DNA from: Avena insularis
Taxonomy: Eukaryota; Streptophyta; Magnoliopsida; Poales; Poaceae
Assembly: GCA_023614405.1 (NCBI GenBank)
Contig: CM042688.1
Coordinates: 382,961,331-383,025,330, forward strand
Length of the DNA: 64,000 bases
Direction of reading: 5' to 3'
Below the pieces are notes generated by a model. It searched no databases and was not told where the DNA came from. It saw nothing but the letters and a program-made list of their open reading frames with translations. Below, piece after piece: positions 27,167 to 40,876 of the stretch (within the stretch, counting starts at the first letter, position 1; each line of letters starts with the position of its first letter). The position numbers were made by a program, and so were the translations under genes.

Positions 27167-28424
27167 ATGTCATTGTATGTGGGTTCTTTTCGTAAACAAC
27201 ATGCATCCACCAGGTGTCATTGCATGTGTGTTCTTTTCCTAAACCACATGGATCCACTAGAGTCATTTCTTGTGTGTTCTTTTAATAAACCACATGGATC
27301 CACTAGATGTCATTGTATGTGTGTTCTTTACATAAATTACATGGATACACTCGATGTCATTGCACGTGTGTTCTTTTCCTAAACCACATGGATCCACTAG
27401 ATGTCATTGCATGTGTGTTCTTTTCCTAGACCAAATGGATCCACTAGAGTCATTTTGTGTGTGTTCTTTTCATAAACCACATGGATCCACTAGATGTCAT
27501 TGGATGTGTGTTCTTTTCATAAACCACATGGTTCCACTAGATGTCATGCATGTGTGTTCTTTTCCTAACCCACATGGATCCACTAGAGTCATTCCATGTA
27601 TGTTCTTTTCATAAACCACATGGATCCACTAGAGTCATTCCGTGTGTGTTCTTTTCATTAACCACATGATTCCAATAGATGTTATTACACACGTGTTATT
27701 TTAATAAACCACATGGATCCACTATATGTCATTGCACGTGTGTTATTTTTATAAACCGCATGGATCCACTAGAATTCATTGCATGTGTGTTCTTTTCATA
27801 AACCACATGGATCCACTAGATGTCATTGCATGTCTATTCTTTTCCTAAACCACATGGATCCACTAGAGTCATTCTATGTGTGTTGTTTTCATGAACCACA
27901 TGGATCCACTATATGTCATTGCATGTGTGTTCTTTTCCTAAACCACATGGATCCACCAGATGTCGTTGCATGTGTGTTCTTTTCCTCAACCACATCGGTC
28001 CACTAGAGTAATTTCTTGTGTGTTCTTTTAATAAACCACATGGAATCACTAGATGTCATTGCATGTGTGTTATTTTCATAAACCGCATGGATCCACTAGA
28101 ATTCATTGCATGTGTGTTCTTTTCATAAACCACAAGGATCCACTAGATGTCATTGCATGTGTGTTCTTTTCCTAAACCACATGGATCCACTAGAGTCATT
28201 CTATGTGTGTTGTTTTCATAAACCACATGGATCCAATATATGTCATTGCATGTGTGTTTTCATAAACCACATGGATCCACTAGATGTCATTGCATGTGTG
28301 TTCTTTTCATAAACCACATGGATGCACTAGATGTCATTGCATGTGTGTTGTTTTTCCTAAACCACATGGATACACTAGAGTCATTGCATATGTGTTCTTA
28401 TCCTAAACCACATGTATCCACGAG
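27167..28424 (+). repeat. 1.26-kb higher-order repeat, unit 1
   Basis: The opening monomer recurs after 1,258 bp, half the 2,518-bp unit. The markers CCACATGATTCCAATAG (27662) and TCCTCAACCACATCGG (about 27973) recur 1,259 bp later. The copies are almost identical. Confidence 0.85.
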
Positions 28425-29776
28425 ATGTCATTGTATGTGGGTTCTTTTCGTAAACAACATGCATCCACCAGGTGTCATTGCATGTGTGTTCTTTTCCTAA
28501 ACCACATGGATCCACTAGAGTCATTTCTTGTGTGTTCTTTTAATAAACCACATGGATCCACTAGATGTCATTGTATGTGTGTTCTTTACATAAATTACAT
28601 GGATACACTCGATGTCATTGCACGTGTGTTCTTTTCCTAAACCACATGGATCCACTAGATGTCATTGCATGTGTGTTCTTTTCCTAGACCAAATGGATCC
28701 ACTAGAGTCATTTCGTGTGTGTTCTTTTCATAAATCCACATGGATCCACTAGATGTCATTGGATGTGTGTTCTTTTCATAAACCACATGGTTCCACTAGA
28801 TGTCATGCATGTGTGTTCTTTTCCTAACCCACATGGATCCACTAGAGTCATTCCATGTATGTTCTTTTCATAAACCACATGGATCCACTAGAGTCATTCC
28901 GTGTGTGTTCTTTTCATTAACCACATGATTCCAATAGATGTTATTACACACGTGTTATTTTAATAAACCACATGGATCCACTATATGTCATTGCACGTGT
29001 GTTATTTTTATAAACCGCATGGATCCACTAGAATTCATTGCATGTGTGTTCTTTTCATAAACCACATGGATCCACTAGATGTCATTGCATGTCTATTCTT
29101 TTCCTAAACCACATGGATCCACTAGAGTCATTCTATGTGTGTTGTTTTCATGAACCACATGGATCCACTATATGTCATTGCATGTGTGTTCTTTTCCTAA
29201 ACCACATGGATCCACCAGATGTCGTTGCATGTGTGTTCTTTTCCTCAACCACATCGGTCCACTAGAGTAATTTCTTGTGTGTTCTTTTCATAAACCACAT
29301 GGATCCACTATATGTCATTGCATGTGTGTTCTTTTCCTAAACCACATGGATCCACCAGATGTCGTTGCATGTGTGTTCTTTTCCTCAACCACATCGGTCC
29401 ACTAGAGTAATTTCTTGTGTGTTCTTTTAATAAACCACATGGAATCACTAGATGTCATTGCATGTGTGTTATTTTCATAAACCGCATGGATCCACTAGAA
29501 TTCATTGCATGTGTGTTCTTTTCATAAACCACAAGGATCCACTAGATGTCATTGCATGTGTGTTCTTTTCCTAAACCACATGGATCCACTAGAGTCATTC
29601 TATGTGTGTTGTTTTCATAAACCACATGGATCCAATATATGTCATTGCATGTGTGTTTTCATAAACCACATGGATGCACTAGATGTCATTGCATGTGTGT
29701 TGTTTTTCCTAAACCACATGGATACACTAGAGTCATTGCATATGTGTTCTTATCCTAAACCACATGTATCCACGAG
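28425..29776 (+). repeat. 1.26-kb higher-order repeat, unit 2, with local rearrangements
   Basis: Copy of 27167-28424. It is about 1.35 kb long because it carries an extra 141-bp three-monomer duplication (about 29160-29440) and lacks one 47-bp monomer near 29660. A one-base insertion, AAATCCACATGG, is visible near 28733. Confidence 0.83.
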
Positions 29777-32700
29777 ATGTCATTGTATGTGGGTTCTTTT
29801 CGTAAACAACATGCATCCACCAGGTGTCATTGCATGTGTGTTCTTTTCCTAAACCACATGGATCCACTAGAGTCATTTCTTGTGTGTTCTTTTAATAAAC
29901 CACATGGATCCACTAGATGTCATTGTATGTGTGTTCTTTACATAAATTACATGGATACACTCGATGTCATTGCACGTGTGTTCTTTTCCTAAACCACATG
30001 GATCCACTAGATGTCATTGCATGTGTGTTCTTTTCCTAGACCAAATGGATCCACTAGAGTCATTTCGTGTGTGTTCTTTTCATAAACCACATGGATCCAC
30101 TAGATGTCATTGGATGTGTGTTATTTTCATAAACCACATGGTTCCACTAGATGTCATGCATGTGTGTTCTTTTCCTAACCCACATGGATCCACTAGAGTC
30201 ATTCCATGTATGTTCTTTTCATAAACCACATGGATCCACTAGAGTCATTCCGTGTGTGTTCTTTTCATTAACCACATGATTCCAATAGATGTTATTACAC
30301 ACGTGTTATTTTAATAAACCACATGGATCCACTATATGTCATTGCACGTGTGTTATTTTTATAAACCGCATGGATCCACTAGAATTCATTGCATGTGTGT
30401 TCTTTTCATAAACCACATGGATCCACTAGATGTCATTGCATGTCTATTCTTTTCCTAAACCACATGGATCCACTAGAGTCATTCTATGTGTGTTGTTTTC
30501 ATGAACCACATGGATCCACTATATGTCATTGCATGTGTGTTCTTTTCCTAAACCACATGGATCCACCAGATGTCGTTGCATGTGTGTTCTTTTCCTCAAC
30601 CACATCGGTCCACTAGAGTAATTTCTTGTGTGTTCTTTTCATAAACCACATGGATCCACTAGATGTCATTGTATGTTTGTTCTTTTCATAAACCACATGG
30701 ATCCACTAGATGTCATTGCATGTGTGTTCTTTTGCTAAACCACATGGATCCACTAGATGCAATTGCATGTGTGTTCTATTCCTAAACCACATGGATCCAC
30801 TAGAGTCATTCTATGTGTGTTGTTTTCATAAACCACATGGCTCCACTATACGTTGCATGTGTGTTCTTTTCATAAACTACATAGATCCACTAGATGACAT
30901 TGCATGTATGTTCTTTTCATATACCACATGGATGCACTAGATGTCATTGCATGTGTGTTGTTTTCCTAAACCACATGGATACACTAGATTCATTGCATAT
31001 GTGTTCTTATCCTAAACCACATGGATCCACTAGATGTCATTGCATGTGAGTTATTTTCCTAAACCACATGGATCCACCAGATATCATTGCATGTGTGTTG
31101 TTTTCCTAAACCACATGGATCCACTAGAGTCATTTCTTGTTTGTTCTTTTCATAAACGACATGGATCCACTAGATGTCATTGTATGTGTGTTCTTTTCAT
31201 AAACCACATGGATCCACTAGATGGCATTGTTTGTGTGTTCTTTTCCTAAACCACATGGATCCACTAGAGTCATTCCATGTGTGTTCTTTTCATAAACCAC
31301 ATGGATCCACTAGAGTCATTCCGTGTGTGTTCTTTTCATTAACCACATGGATCCAATAGATGTCATTACACGCGTGTTCTTTTAATAAACCACATGGATC
31401 CACTAGATTTCATTGCATGTGTGTTATTTTCATAAACCGCATGGATCCACTAGAATTAATTGCATGTGTGTTCTTTTCTTAAACCACATGGATCCACTAG
31501 ATATCATGGCATGTCTGTTCTTTTCCTAAACCACATGGATCCACTAGAGTCATTCTATGTGTGTTCTTTTCCTAAACCACATGGATCCACCAGAGGTCAT
31601 TGCATGTGTGTTATTTTCCTAAACCACATGGATCCACTAGAGTCATTTCTTGTGTGTTCTTTTCATAAACCACATGGATCCACTAGAGTCATTCCAAGTG
31701 TGTTCTTTTCATAAACCACATGGATCCACTAGATGTCATTAAATGTGTGTTCTTTTCATAAACCACATGGTTCCACTATATGTTATGCATGTGTGTTCTT
31801 TTATTAAACCACATGGATCCACTAGAGTCATTCCATGTGTGTTATTTTCATAAACCACATGGATCCACTAGATGTCATTCCATGTATGTTCTTTTCATAA
31901 ACCGCATGGATCCACTATATGTCATTGCATGTGTGTTATTTTCATAAACCACATGGATCCACTATATGTAATTGCATGTGTGATTTTCATAAACCACATG
32001 GATCCACTAGATGTCATTGGAAGTTTGTTCTTTTCCTAAACCACATGTATCCACTAGAGTCATTCAACGTGTGTTCTTTTCATAAACCACATGGATCCAC
32101 TAGATGACATTGCATGTGTGTTCTTTTCACACACCACATGGATCCACTAGATGTCATTGCATGTGTGTTCTTTTCCTAAACCACATGGATCCACTAGAGT
32201 CATTCCATGTGTGTTCTTTTCATAAACCACATGGATCCACTAGATGTCATTGCATGTGCGTTCTTTTCACAAACCACATTGATCAACTAGATTTCATTGC
32301 ATGTCGTTATTTTCCTAAACCACATGGATCCGCTAGAGTCATTGCATGTGTGTTATTTGACTAAACCACGGAGCCAGTAGATGTCATTGCATGTGTGTTT
32401 TCTTTCTAAACCACATGGATCCATTAGAGTCATTGCATGTGTGTTCTTTTCATAAACCACATGGATCAACTAGATGTCATTGCATGTGTGTTCTTTTCCT
32501 AAACCACATGGATCCACTAGAGTCATTCCGTGTGTGTTCTTTTCATTAACCACATGGATCCAATAGATGTCATTACACGTGTTCTTTTAATACACCACAT
32601 GGATCCACTAGATGTCATTGCATGTGTGTTATTTTCAGAAACCGCATGGATCCACTATATTTCATTGCATGTGTGTTCTTTTCATAAACCACATGGATGC

Positions 32701-34980
32701 ACTAGATGTCATTGCATGGGTGTTCTTTTCCTAAACCACATGGATCCACTAGAGTCATTCTATTTGTGTTGTTTTTATAAACCACATGGATCCACTATAT
32801 GTCATTGCATGTGTGCTCTTTTCACAAACCACATGGGTCCACTATATGTCATTGCATGTGTGTTCTTTTCATAAACGACATGGGTGCACTAGATGTCATT
32901 GCATGTGTGTTGTTTTCCTAAACCACATGGATACACTAGAGTCATTGTATATGTGTTCTTTTCCTAAACCACATGGATCCACTAGATGTCATTGCATGTA
33001 TGTTCTTTTACTAAACCACATGGATCCACCAGATGTCATTGCATGTGTGTTCTTCTCCTAAACCACATGGATCCACTATAGTCATTTCTTGTCTATTCTT
33101 TTCATAAACCACATGGATCCACTAGATGTCATTTCATGTGTGTTCTTTTCATAAACCACATGGATCCACTAGATATCATTCCATGTATGTTCTTTTCATA
33201 AACTGCATGGATCCACTATATGTCATTGCATGTATGTTATTTTCATAAACCACATGGATCCACTATATGTAATTGCATGTGTGATTTTCATAAACCACAT
33301 GGATCCACTAGATTTCATTGCAAGTTTGTTCTTTTCCTAAACCACATGTATCCACTAGAGTCATTCAACGTGTGTTATTTTCATAAACCACATGGATCCA
33401 CTAGATGACATTGCATGTGTGTTCTTTTCACACACCACATGGATCCACTAGATGTCATTGCATGTGTGTTCTTTTCCTAAACCACATGGATCCACTAGAG
33501 TCATTCCATGTGTGTTCTTTTCATAAACCACATGGATCCACTAGATGTCATTGCATGTGCGTTCTTTTCACAAACCACATTGATCAACTAGATTTCATTG
33601 CATGTGCATTATTTTCCTAAACCACATGGATCCACTAGAGTCATTGCATGTGTGTTATTTGACTAAACCACACGGAGCCAGTAGATGTCATTGCATCTGT
33701 GTTCTCTTTCTAAACCACATGGATCCATTAGAGTCATTGCATGTGTGTTCTTTTCATAAACCACATGGATCAACTAGATGTCATTGCATGTGTGTTCTTT
33801 TCCTAAACCACATGGATCCACTAGAGTCATTCCGTGTGTTCTTTTCATTAACCACATGGATCCAATAGATGTCATTACACGCGTGTTCTTTTAATACACC
33901 ACATGGATCCACTAGATGTCATTGCATGTGTGTTATTTTCAGAAATCGCATGGATCCACTATATTTCATTGCATGTGTGTTCTTTTCATAAACCACATGG
34001 ATGCACTAGATGTCATTGCATGGGTGTTCTTTTCCTAAACCACATGAATCCACTAGAGTCATTCTATTTGTGTTGTTTTTATAGACCACATGGATCCACT
34101 ATATGTCATTGCATGTGTGCTCTTTTCACAAACCACATGGGTCCACTATATGTCATTGCATGTGTGTTCTTTTCATAAACGACATGGGTGCACTAGATGT
34201 CATTGCATGTGTGTTGTTTTCCTAAACCACATGGATACACTAGAGTCATTGTATATGTGTTCTTTTCCTAAACCACATGGATCCACTAGATGTCGTTGCA
34301 TGTATGTTCTTTTACTAAACCACATTTATCCACCAGATGTCATTGCATGTGTGTTCTTTTCCTAAACCACATGGATCCACTATAGTCATTTCTTGTCTGT
34401 TCTTTTAATAAACCACATGGATCCACTAGATGTCATTTCATGTGTGTTCTTTTCATAAACCACATGGATCCACTAGATGTCATTGCATGTGTGTTCTTTT
34501 CCTAAACCACATGGATCCACTAGATGTCATTGCATGTGTGTTCTTTTCATAAATCACATGGATCCACTAGATGTCATTGCATGTGTGTTCTTTTCCTAAA
34601 CCACATGGATCCACTAAATGCCATTGCATGTTTGTTCTTTTCCTAAACCACATGGATCCATTAGAGTCATTCCATGTGTGTTCTTTTCATAAACAACATG
34701 GATCCACTAGATGTCATTGCATGTGTGTCCTTTTCATAAACCACATGGTTCCACTAGATGTCATGCATGTGTGTTCTTTTCCTAAACCACATGGATCCAC
34801 TAGAGTCATTGTATATGTGTTCTTTTCCTAAACCACATGGATCCACTAGATGTTATTGCATGTATGTTCTTGTACTAAACCACATGGATCCACCAGATGT
34901 CATTGCATGTGTGTTCTTTTCCTAAACCACATGGATCCACTATAGTCATTTCTTGTCTGTTCTTTTCATAAACCACATGG
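29777..34980 (+). repeat. 11.1-kb-offset segmental duplication, left copy
   Basis: Markers at 29777, 29964, 30389, 30710, 31034, 31174 and 31460 all recur exactly 11,100 bp downstream. After one extra class B monomer in the right copy near 42830 the offset becomes 11,146-11,152. After a one-monomer loss near 44825 it becomes 11,107. The match holds to about 34.9 kb. Sequence is near-identical, so the event looks recent. Confidence 0.85.
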
Positions 34981-35408
34981 ATCCACTAGATGTCATTGCA
35001 TGTGTGTTCTTTTCTTAAACCACATGGATCCACTAGATATCATGGCATGTCTGTTCTTTTCCTAAACCACATGGATCCACTAGAGTCATTCTATGTGTGT
35101 TCTTTTCCTAAACCACATGGATCCACCAGAGGTCATTGCATGTGTGTTATTTTCCTAAACCACATGGATCCACTAGAGTCATTTCTTGTGTGTTCTTTTC
35201 ATAAACCACATGGATCCACTAGAGTCATTCCAAGTGTGTTCTTTTCATAAACCACATGGATCCACTAGATGTCATTAAATGTGTGTTCTTTTATTAAACC
35301 ACATGGATCCACTAGAGTCATTCCATGTGTGTTATTTTCATAAACCACATGGATCCACTAGATGTCATTCCATGTATGTTCTTTTCATAAACCGCATGGA
35401 TCCACTAT
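31919..35408 (+). repeat. 3.49-kb higher-order repeat, unit 1
   Basis: The pair of short monomers reading TATATGTAATTGCATG and GTGTGATTTTCATAAACC near 31965-31995 recurs 3,490 bp later near 35455-35485. A related half-copy starts at 33220. Markers at 33405, 33903, 34090 and 34571 recur at 3,494-3,496 bp. Confidence 0.83.
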
Positions 35409-38400
35409 ATGTCATTGCATGTGTGTTATTTTCATAAACCACATGGATCCACTATATGTAATTGCATGTGTGATTTTCATAAACCACATGGATCCACTAG
35501 ATGTCATTGGAAGTTTGTTCTTTTCCTAAACCACATGTATCCACTAGAGTCATTCAACGTGTGTTCTTTTCATAAACCACATGGATCCACTAGATGACAT
35601 TGCATGTGTGTTCTTTTCACACACCACATGGATCCACTAGATGTCATTGCATGTGTGTTCTTTTCCTAAACCACATGGATCCACTAGAGTCATTCCATGT
35701 GTGTTCTTTTCATAAACCACATGGATCCACTAGATGTCATTGCATGTGCGTTCTTTTCACAAACCACATTGATCAACTAGATTTCATTGCATGTGCGTTA
35801 TTTTCCTAAACCACATGGATCCGCTAGAGTCATTGCATGTGTGTTATTTGACTAAACCACACGGAGCCACTAGATGTCATTGCATGTGTGTTTTCTTTCT
35901 AAACCACATGGATCCATTAGAGTCATTGCATGTGTGTTCTTTTCATAAACCACATGGATCAACTAGATGTCATTGCATGTGTGTTCTTTTCCTAAACCAC
36001 ATGGATCCACTAGAGTCATTCCGTGTGTGTTCTTTTCATTAACCACATGGATCCAATAGATGTCATTACACGCGTGTTCTTTTAATACACCACATGGATC
36101 CACTAGATGTCATTGCATGTGTGTTATTTTCAGAAACCGCATGGATCCACTATATTTCATTGCATGTGTGTTCTTTTCATAAACCACATGGATGCACTAG
36201 ATGTCATTGCATGGGTGTTCTTTTCCTAAACCACATGGATCCACTAGAGTCATTCTATTTGTGTTGTTTTTATAAACCACATGGATCCACTATATGTCAT
36301 TGCATGTGTGCTATTTCACAAACCACATGGGTCCACTATATGTCATTGCATGTGTGTTCTTTTCATAAACGACATGGGTGCACTAGATGTCATTGCATGT
36401 GTGTTGTTTTCCTAAACCACATGGATACACTAGAGTCATTGTATATGTGTTCTTTTCCTAAACCACATGGATCCACTAGATGTCATTGCATGTATGTTCT
36501 TTTACTAAACCACATGGATCCACCAGATGTCATTGCATGTGTGTTCTTCTCCTAAACCACATGGATCCACTATAGTCATTTCTTGTCTATTCTTTTCATA
36601 AACCACATGGATCCACTAGATGTCATTTCATGTGTGTTCTTTTCATAAACCACATGGATCCACTAGATATCATTCCATGTATGTTCTTTTCATAAACTGC
36701 ATGGATCCACTATATGTCATTGCATGTATGTTATTTTCATAAACCACATGGATCCACTATATGTAATTGCATGTGTGATTTTCATAAACCACATGGATCC
36801 ACTAGATTTCATTGCAAGTTTGTTCTTTTCCTAAACCACATGTATCCACTAGAGTCATTCAACGTGTGTTATTTTCATAAACCACATGGATCCACTAGAT
36901 GACATTGCATGTGTGTTCTTTTCACACACCACATGGATCCACTAGATGTCATTGCATGTGTGTTCTTTTCCTAAACCACATGGATCCACTAGAGTCATTC
37001 CATGTGTGTTCTTTTCATAAACCACATGGATCCACTAGATGTCATTGCATGTGCGTTCTTTTCACAAACCACATTGATCAACTAGATTTCATTGCATGTG
37101 CATTATTTTCCTAAACCACATGGATCCACTAGAGTCATTGCATGTGTGTTATTTGACTAAACCACACGGAGCCAGTAGATGTCATTGCATCTGTGTTCTC
37201 TTTCTAAACCACATGGATCCATTAGAGTCATTGCATGTGTGTTCTTTTCATAAACCACATGGATCAACTAGATGTCATTGCATGTGTGTTCTTTTCCTAA
37301 ACCACATGGATCCACTAGAGTCATTCCGTGTGTGTTCTTTTCATTAACCACATGGATCCAATAGATGTCATTACACGCGTGTTCTTTTAATACACCACAT
37401 GGATCCACTAGATGTCATTGCATGTGTGTTATTTTCAGAAATCGCATGGATCCACTATATTTCATTGCATGTGTGTTCTTTTCATAAACCACATGGATGC
37501 ACTAGATGTCATTGCATGGGTGTTCTTTTCCTAAACCACATGGATCCACTAGAGTCATTCTATTTGTGTTGTTTTTATAGACCACATGGATCCACTATAT
37601 GTCATTGCATGTGTGCTCTTTTCACAAACCACATGGGTCCACTATATGTCATTGCATGTGTGTTCTTTTCATAAACGACATGGGTGCACTAGATGTCATT
37701 GCATGTGTGTTGTTTTCCTAAACCACATGGATACACTAGAGTCATTGTATATGTGTTCTTTTCCAAAACCACATGGATCCACTAGATGTCGTTGCATGTA
37801 TGTTCTTTTACTAAACCACATTTATCCACCAGATGTCATTGCATGTGTGTTCTTTTCCTAAACCACATGGATCCACTATAGTCATTTCTTGTCTGTTCTT
37901 TTAATAAACCACATGGATCCACTAGATGTCATTTCATGTGTGTTCTTTTCATAAACCACATGGATCCACTAGATGTCATTGCATGTGTGTTCTTTTCCTA
38001 AACCACATGGATCCACTAGATGTCATTGCATGTGTGTTCTTTTCATAAATCACATGGATCCACTAGATGTCATTGCATGTGTGTTCTTTTCCTAAACCAC
38101 ATGGATCCACTAAATGCCATTGCATGTTTGTTCTTTTCCTAAACCACATGGATCCATTAGAGTCATTCCATGTGTGTTCTTTTCATAAACAACATGGATC
38201 CACTAGATGTCATTGCATGTCTGTCCTTTTCATAAACCACATGGTTCCACTAGATGTCATGCATGTGTGTTCTTTTCCTAAACCACATGGATCCACTAGA
38301 GTCATTGTATATGTGTTCTTTTCCTAAACCACATGGATCCACTAGATGTTATTGCATGTATGTTCTTGTACTAAACCACATGGATCCACCAGATGTCATT

Positions 38401-38900
38401 GCATGTGTGTTCTTTTCCTAAACCACATGGATCCACTATAGTCATTTCTTGTCTGTTCTTTTCATAAACCACATGGATCCACTAGATGTCATTTCATGTG
38501 TGTTCTTTTCATAAACCACATGGATCCACTAGATGTCATTGCATGTGTGTTCTTTTCTTAAACCACATGGATCCACTAGATATCATGGCATGTCTGTTCT
38601 TTTCCTAAACCACATGGATCCACTAGAGTCATTCTATGTGTGTTCTTTTCCTAAACCACATGGATCCACCAGAGGTCATTGCATGTGTGTTATTTTCCTA
38701 AACCACATGGATCCACTAGAGTCATTTCTTGTGTGTTCTTTTCATAAACCACATGGATCCACTAGAGTCATTCCAAGTGTGTTCTTTTCATAAACCACAT
38801 GGATCCACTAGATGTCATTAAATGTCTGTTCTTTTCATAAACCACATGGTTCCACTAGATGTCATGCATGTGTGTTCTTTTATTAAACCACATGGATCCA
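35409..38900 (+). repeat. 3.49-kb higher-order repeat, unit 2
   Basis: Tandem copy of the preceding unit (33220 pairs with 36714, 34571 with 38067, 34990 with 38533). A one-base deletion, GTGCTATTTCACAAACC near 36309 where sisters have GTGCTCTTTTCACAAACC, is private to this copy. It ends in the scar monomer at 38901-38920. Confidence 0.82.
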
Positions 38901-40876
38901 CTAGAGTCATCCACTAGATGTTATTGCATGTATGTTCTTGTACTAAACCACATGGATCCACCAGATGTCATTGCATGTGTGTTCTTTTCCTAAACCACAT
39001 GGATCCACTATAGTCATTTCGTGTGTTTTATTTTCATAAACCACATGGATCCACTAGATGTCATTTCATGTGTGTTCTTTTCATAAACCACATGGATCCA
39101 CTAGATGTCATTGCATGTGTGTTCTTTTCCGAAACCACTTGGATCCACTAGATGTCATTGCATGTGTGTTCTTTTCCTAAACCACATGGATCCACTAGAT
39201 TCATTCCATGTGTGTTCTTTTCATAAACCACATGGATCCACTAGATGTCATTGCATGTGTGTTCTTTTCATAAATCACATGGATCCACTAGATGTCATTT
39301 CATGTGTGTTCTTTTCCTAAACCACATGGATCCACTATATGCCATGGCATGTGTGTTATTTTCCTAAACCACATGGATCCACTAGATGTCATTGCATGTG
39401 TGTTATTTTCAGAAACCACATGGATGCACTAGATGTCATTGCATGGGTGTTCTTTTCCTAAACCACATGGATCCACTAGAGTCATTCTATTTGTGTTGTT
39501 TTTATAAACCACATGGATCCACTATATGTCATTGCATGTGTGCTCTTTTCACAAACCACATGGGTCCACTATATGTCATTGCATGTGTGTTCTTTTCATA
39601 AACGACATGGGTGCACTAGATGTCATTGCATGTGTGTTGTTTTCCTAAACCACATGGATACACTAGAGTCATTGTATATGTGTTCTTTTCCTAAACCACA
39701 TGGATCCACTAGATGTCATTGCATGTATGTTCTTTTACTAAACCACATGGATCCACCAGATGTCATTGCATGTGTGTTCTTTTCCTAAACCACATGGATC
39801 CACTATAGTCATTTCTTGTCTGTTCTTTTCATAAACCACATGGATCCACTAGATGTCATTTCATGTGTGTTCTTTTCATAAACCACATGGATCCACTAGA
39901 TGTCATTGCATGTGTGTTCTTTTCATAAATCAAATGGATCCACTAAATGTCATTGCATGTGTGTTCTTTTCCTAAACCACATGGATCCACTATATGCCAT
40001 TGCATGTGTGTTCTTTTCCTAAACCACATGGATCCATTAGAGTCATTCCATGTGTGTTCTTTTCATAAACCACATGGATCCACTACATGTCATTGCATAT
40101 GTGTCCTTTTCATAAACCACATGGTTCCACTAGATGTCATGCATGTGTGTTCTTTTCACAAACCACATGGATCAACTAGATTTCATTGCATGTGTGTTAT
40201 TTTCCTAAACCACATGGATCCATTAGAGTCATTGCATGTGTGTTATTTTACTAAACCACACGGAGCCACTAGATGTCATTGCATGTGTGTTCTTTTTCTA
40301 AACCACATGGATCCACTACAGTCATTGCATGTGTGTTCTTTTCATAAACCACATGGATCCACTAGATGTCATTGAATGTGTGTTCTTTTCCTAAACCACA
40401 TGGATGCACTAGAGTCATTCCATGTGTGTTCTTTTCATTAACCACATGGATCCAATAGATGTTATTACACGCATGTTCTTTTAATAAACCACTTGGAATC
40501 ACTAGATGTCATTGCATGTGTGTTATTTTCATAAACCGCATGGATCCACTAGAATTCATTGCATGTGTGTTTTTTCATAAACCACAAGGATCCACTAGAT
40601 GTCATTGCATGTGTGTTCTTTTCCTAAACCACATGGATCCACTAGAGTCATTCTATGTGTGTTGTTTTCATAAACCACATGGATCCAATATATGTCATTG
40701 CATGTGTGTTTTCATAAACCACATGGATCCACTAGATGTCATTGCATGTGTGTTCTTTTCATAAACCACATGGATGCACTAGATGTCATTGCATGTGTGT
40801 TGTTTTTCCTAAACCACATGGATACACTAGAGTCATTGCATATGTGTTCTTATCCTAAACCACATGTATCCACGAG
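38901..40876 (+). repeat. Mosaic zone between 3.49-kb units and the 11.1-kb duplicate
   Basis: Starts at a scar monomer (GAGTCAT joined directly to CCACTAGATG). The part at 39105-39400 recurs at 46716 and 48499. The part from about 40141 to 40570 matches the 23.9-24.3 and 26.4-26.8 kb blocks (CACACGGAGCCAC monomer). The zone is thus a patchwork of blocks found elsewhere in the array. Confidence 0.7.

Noticed and set aside
36094..36555. 153-codon open frame, the longest in the satellite
   Set aside because: It is created by a one-base deletion (GTGCTATTTCAC near 36309) that joins two satellite frames. Sister blocks do not have it.
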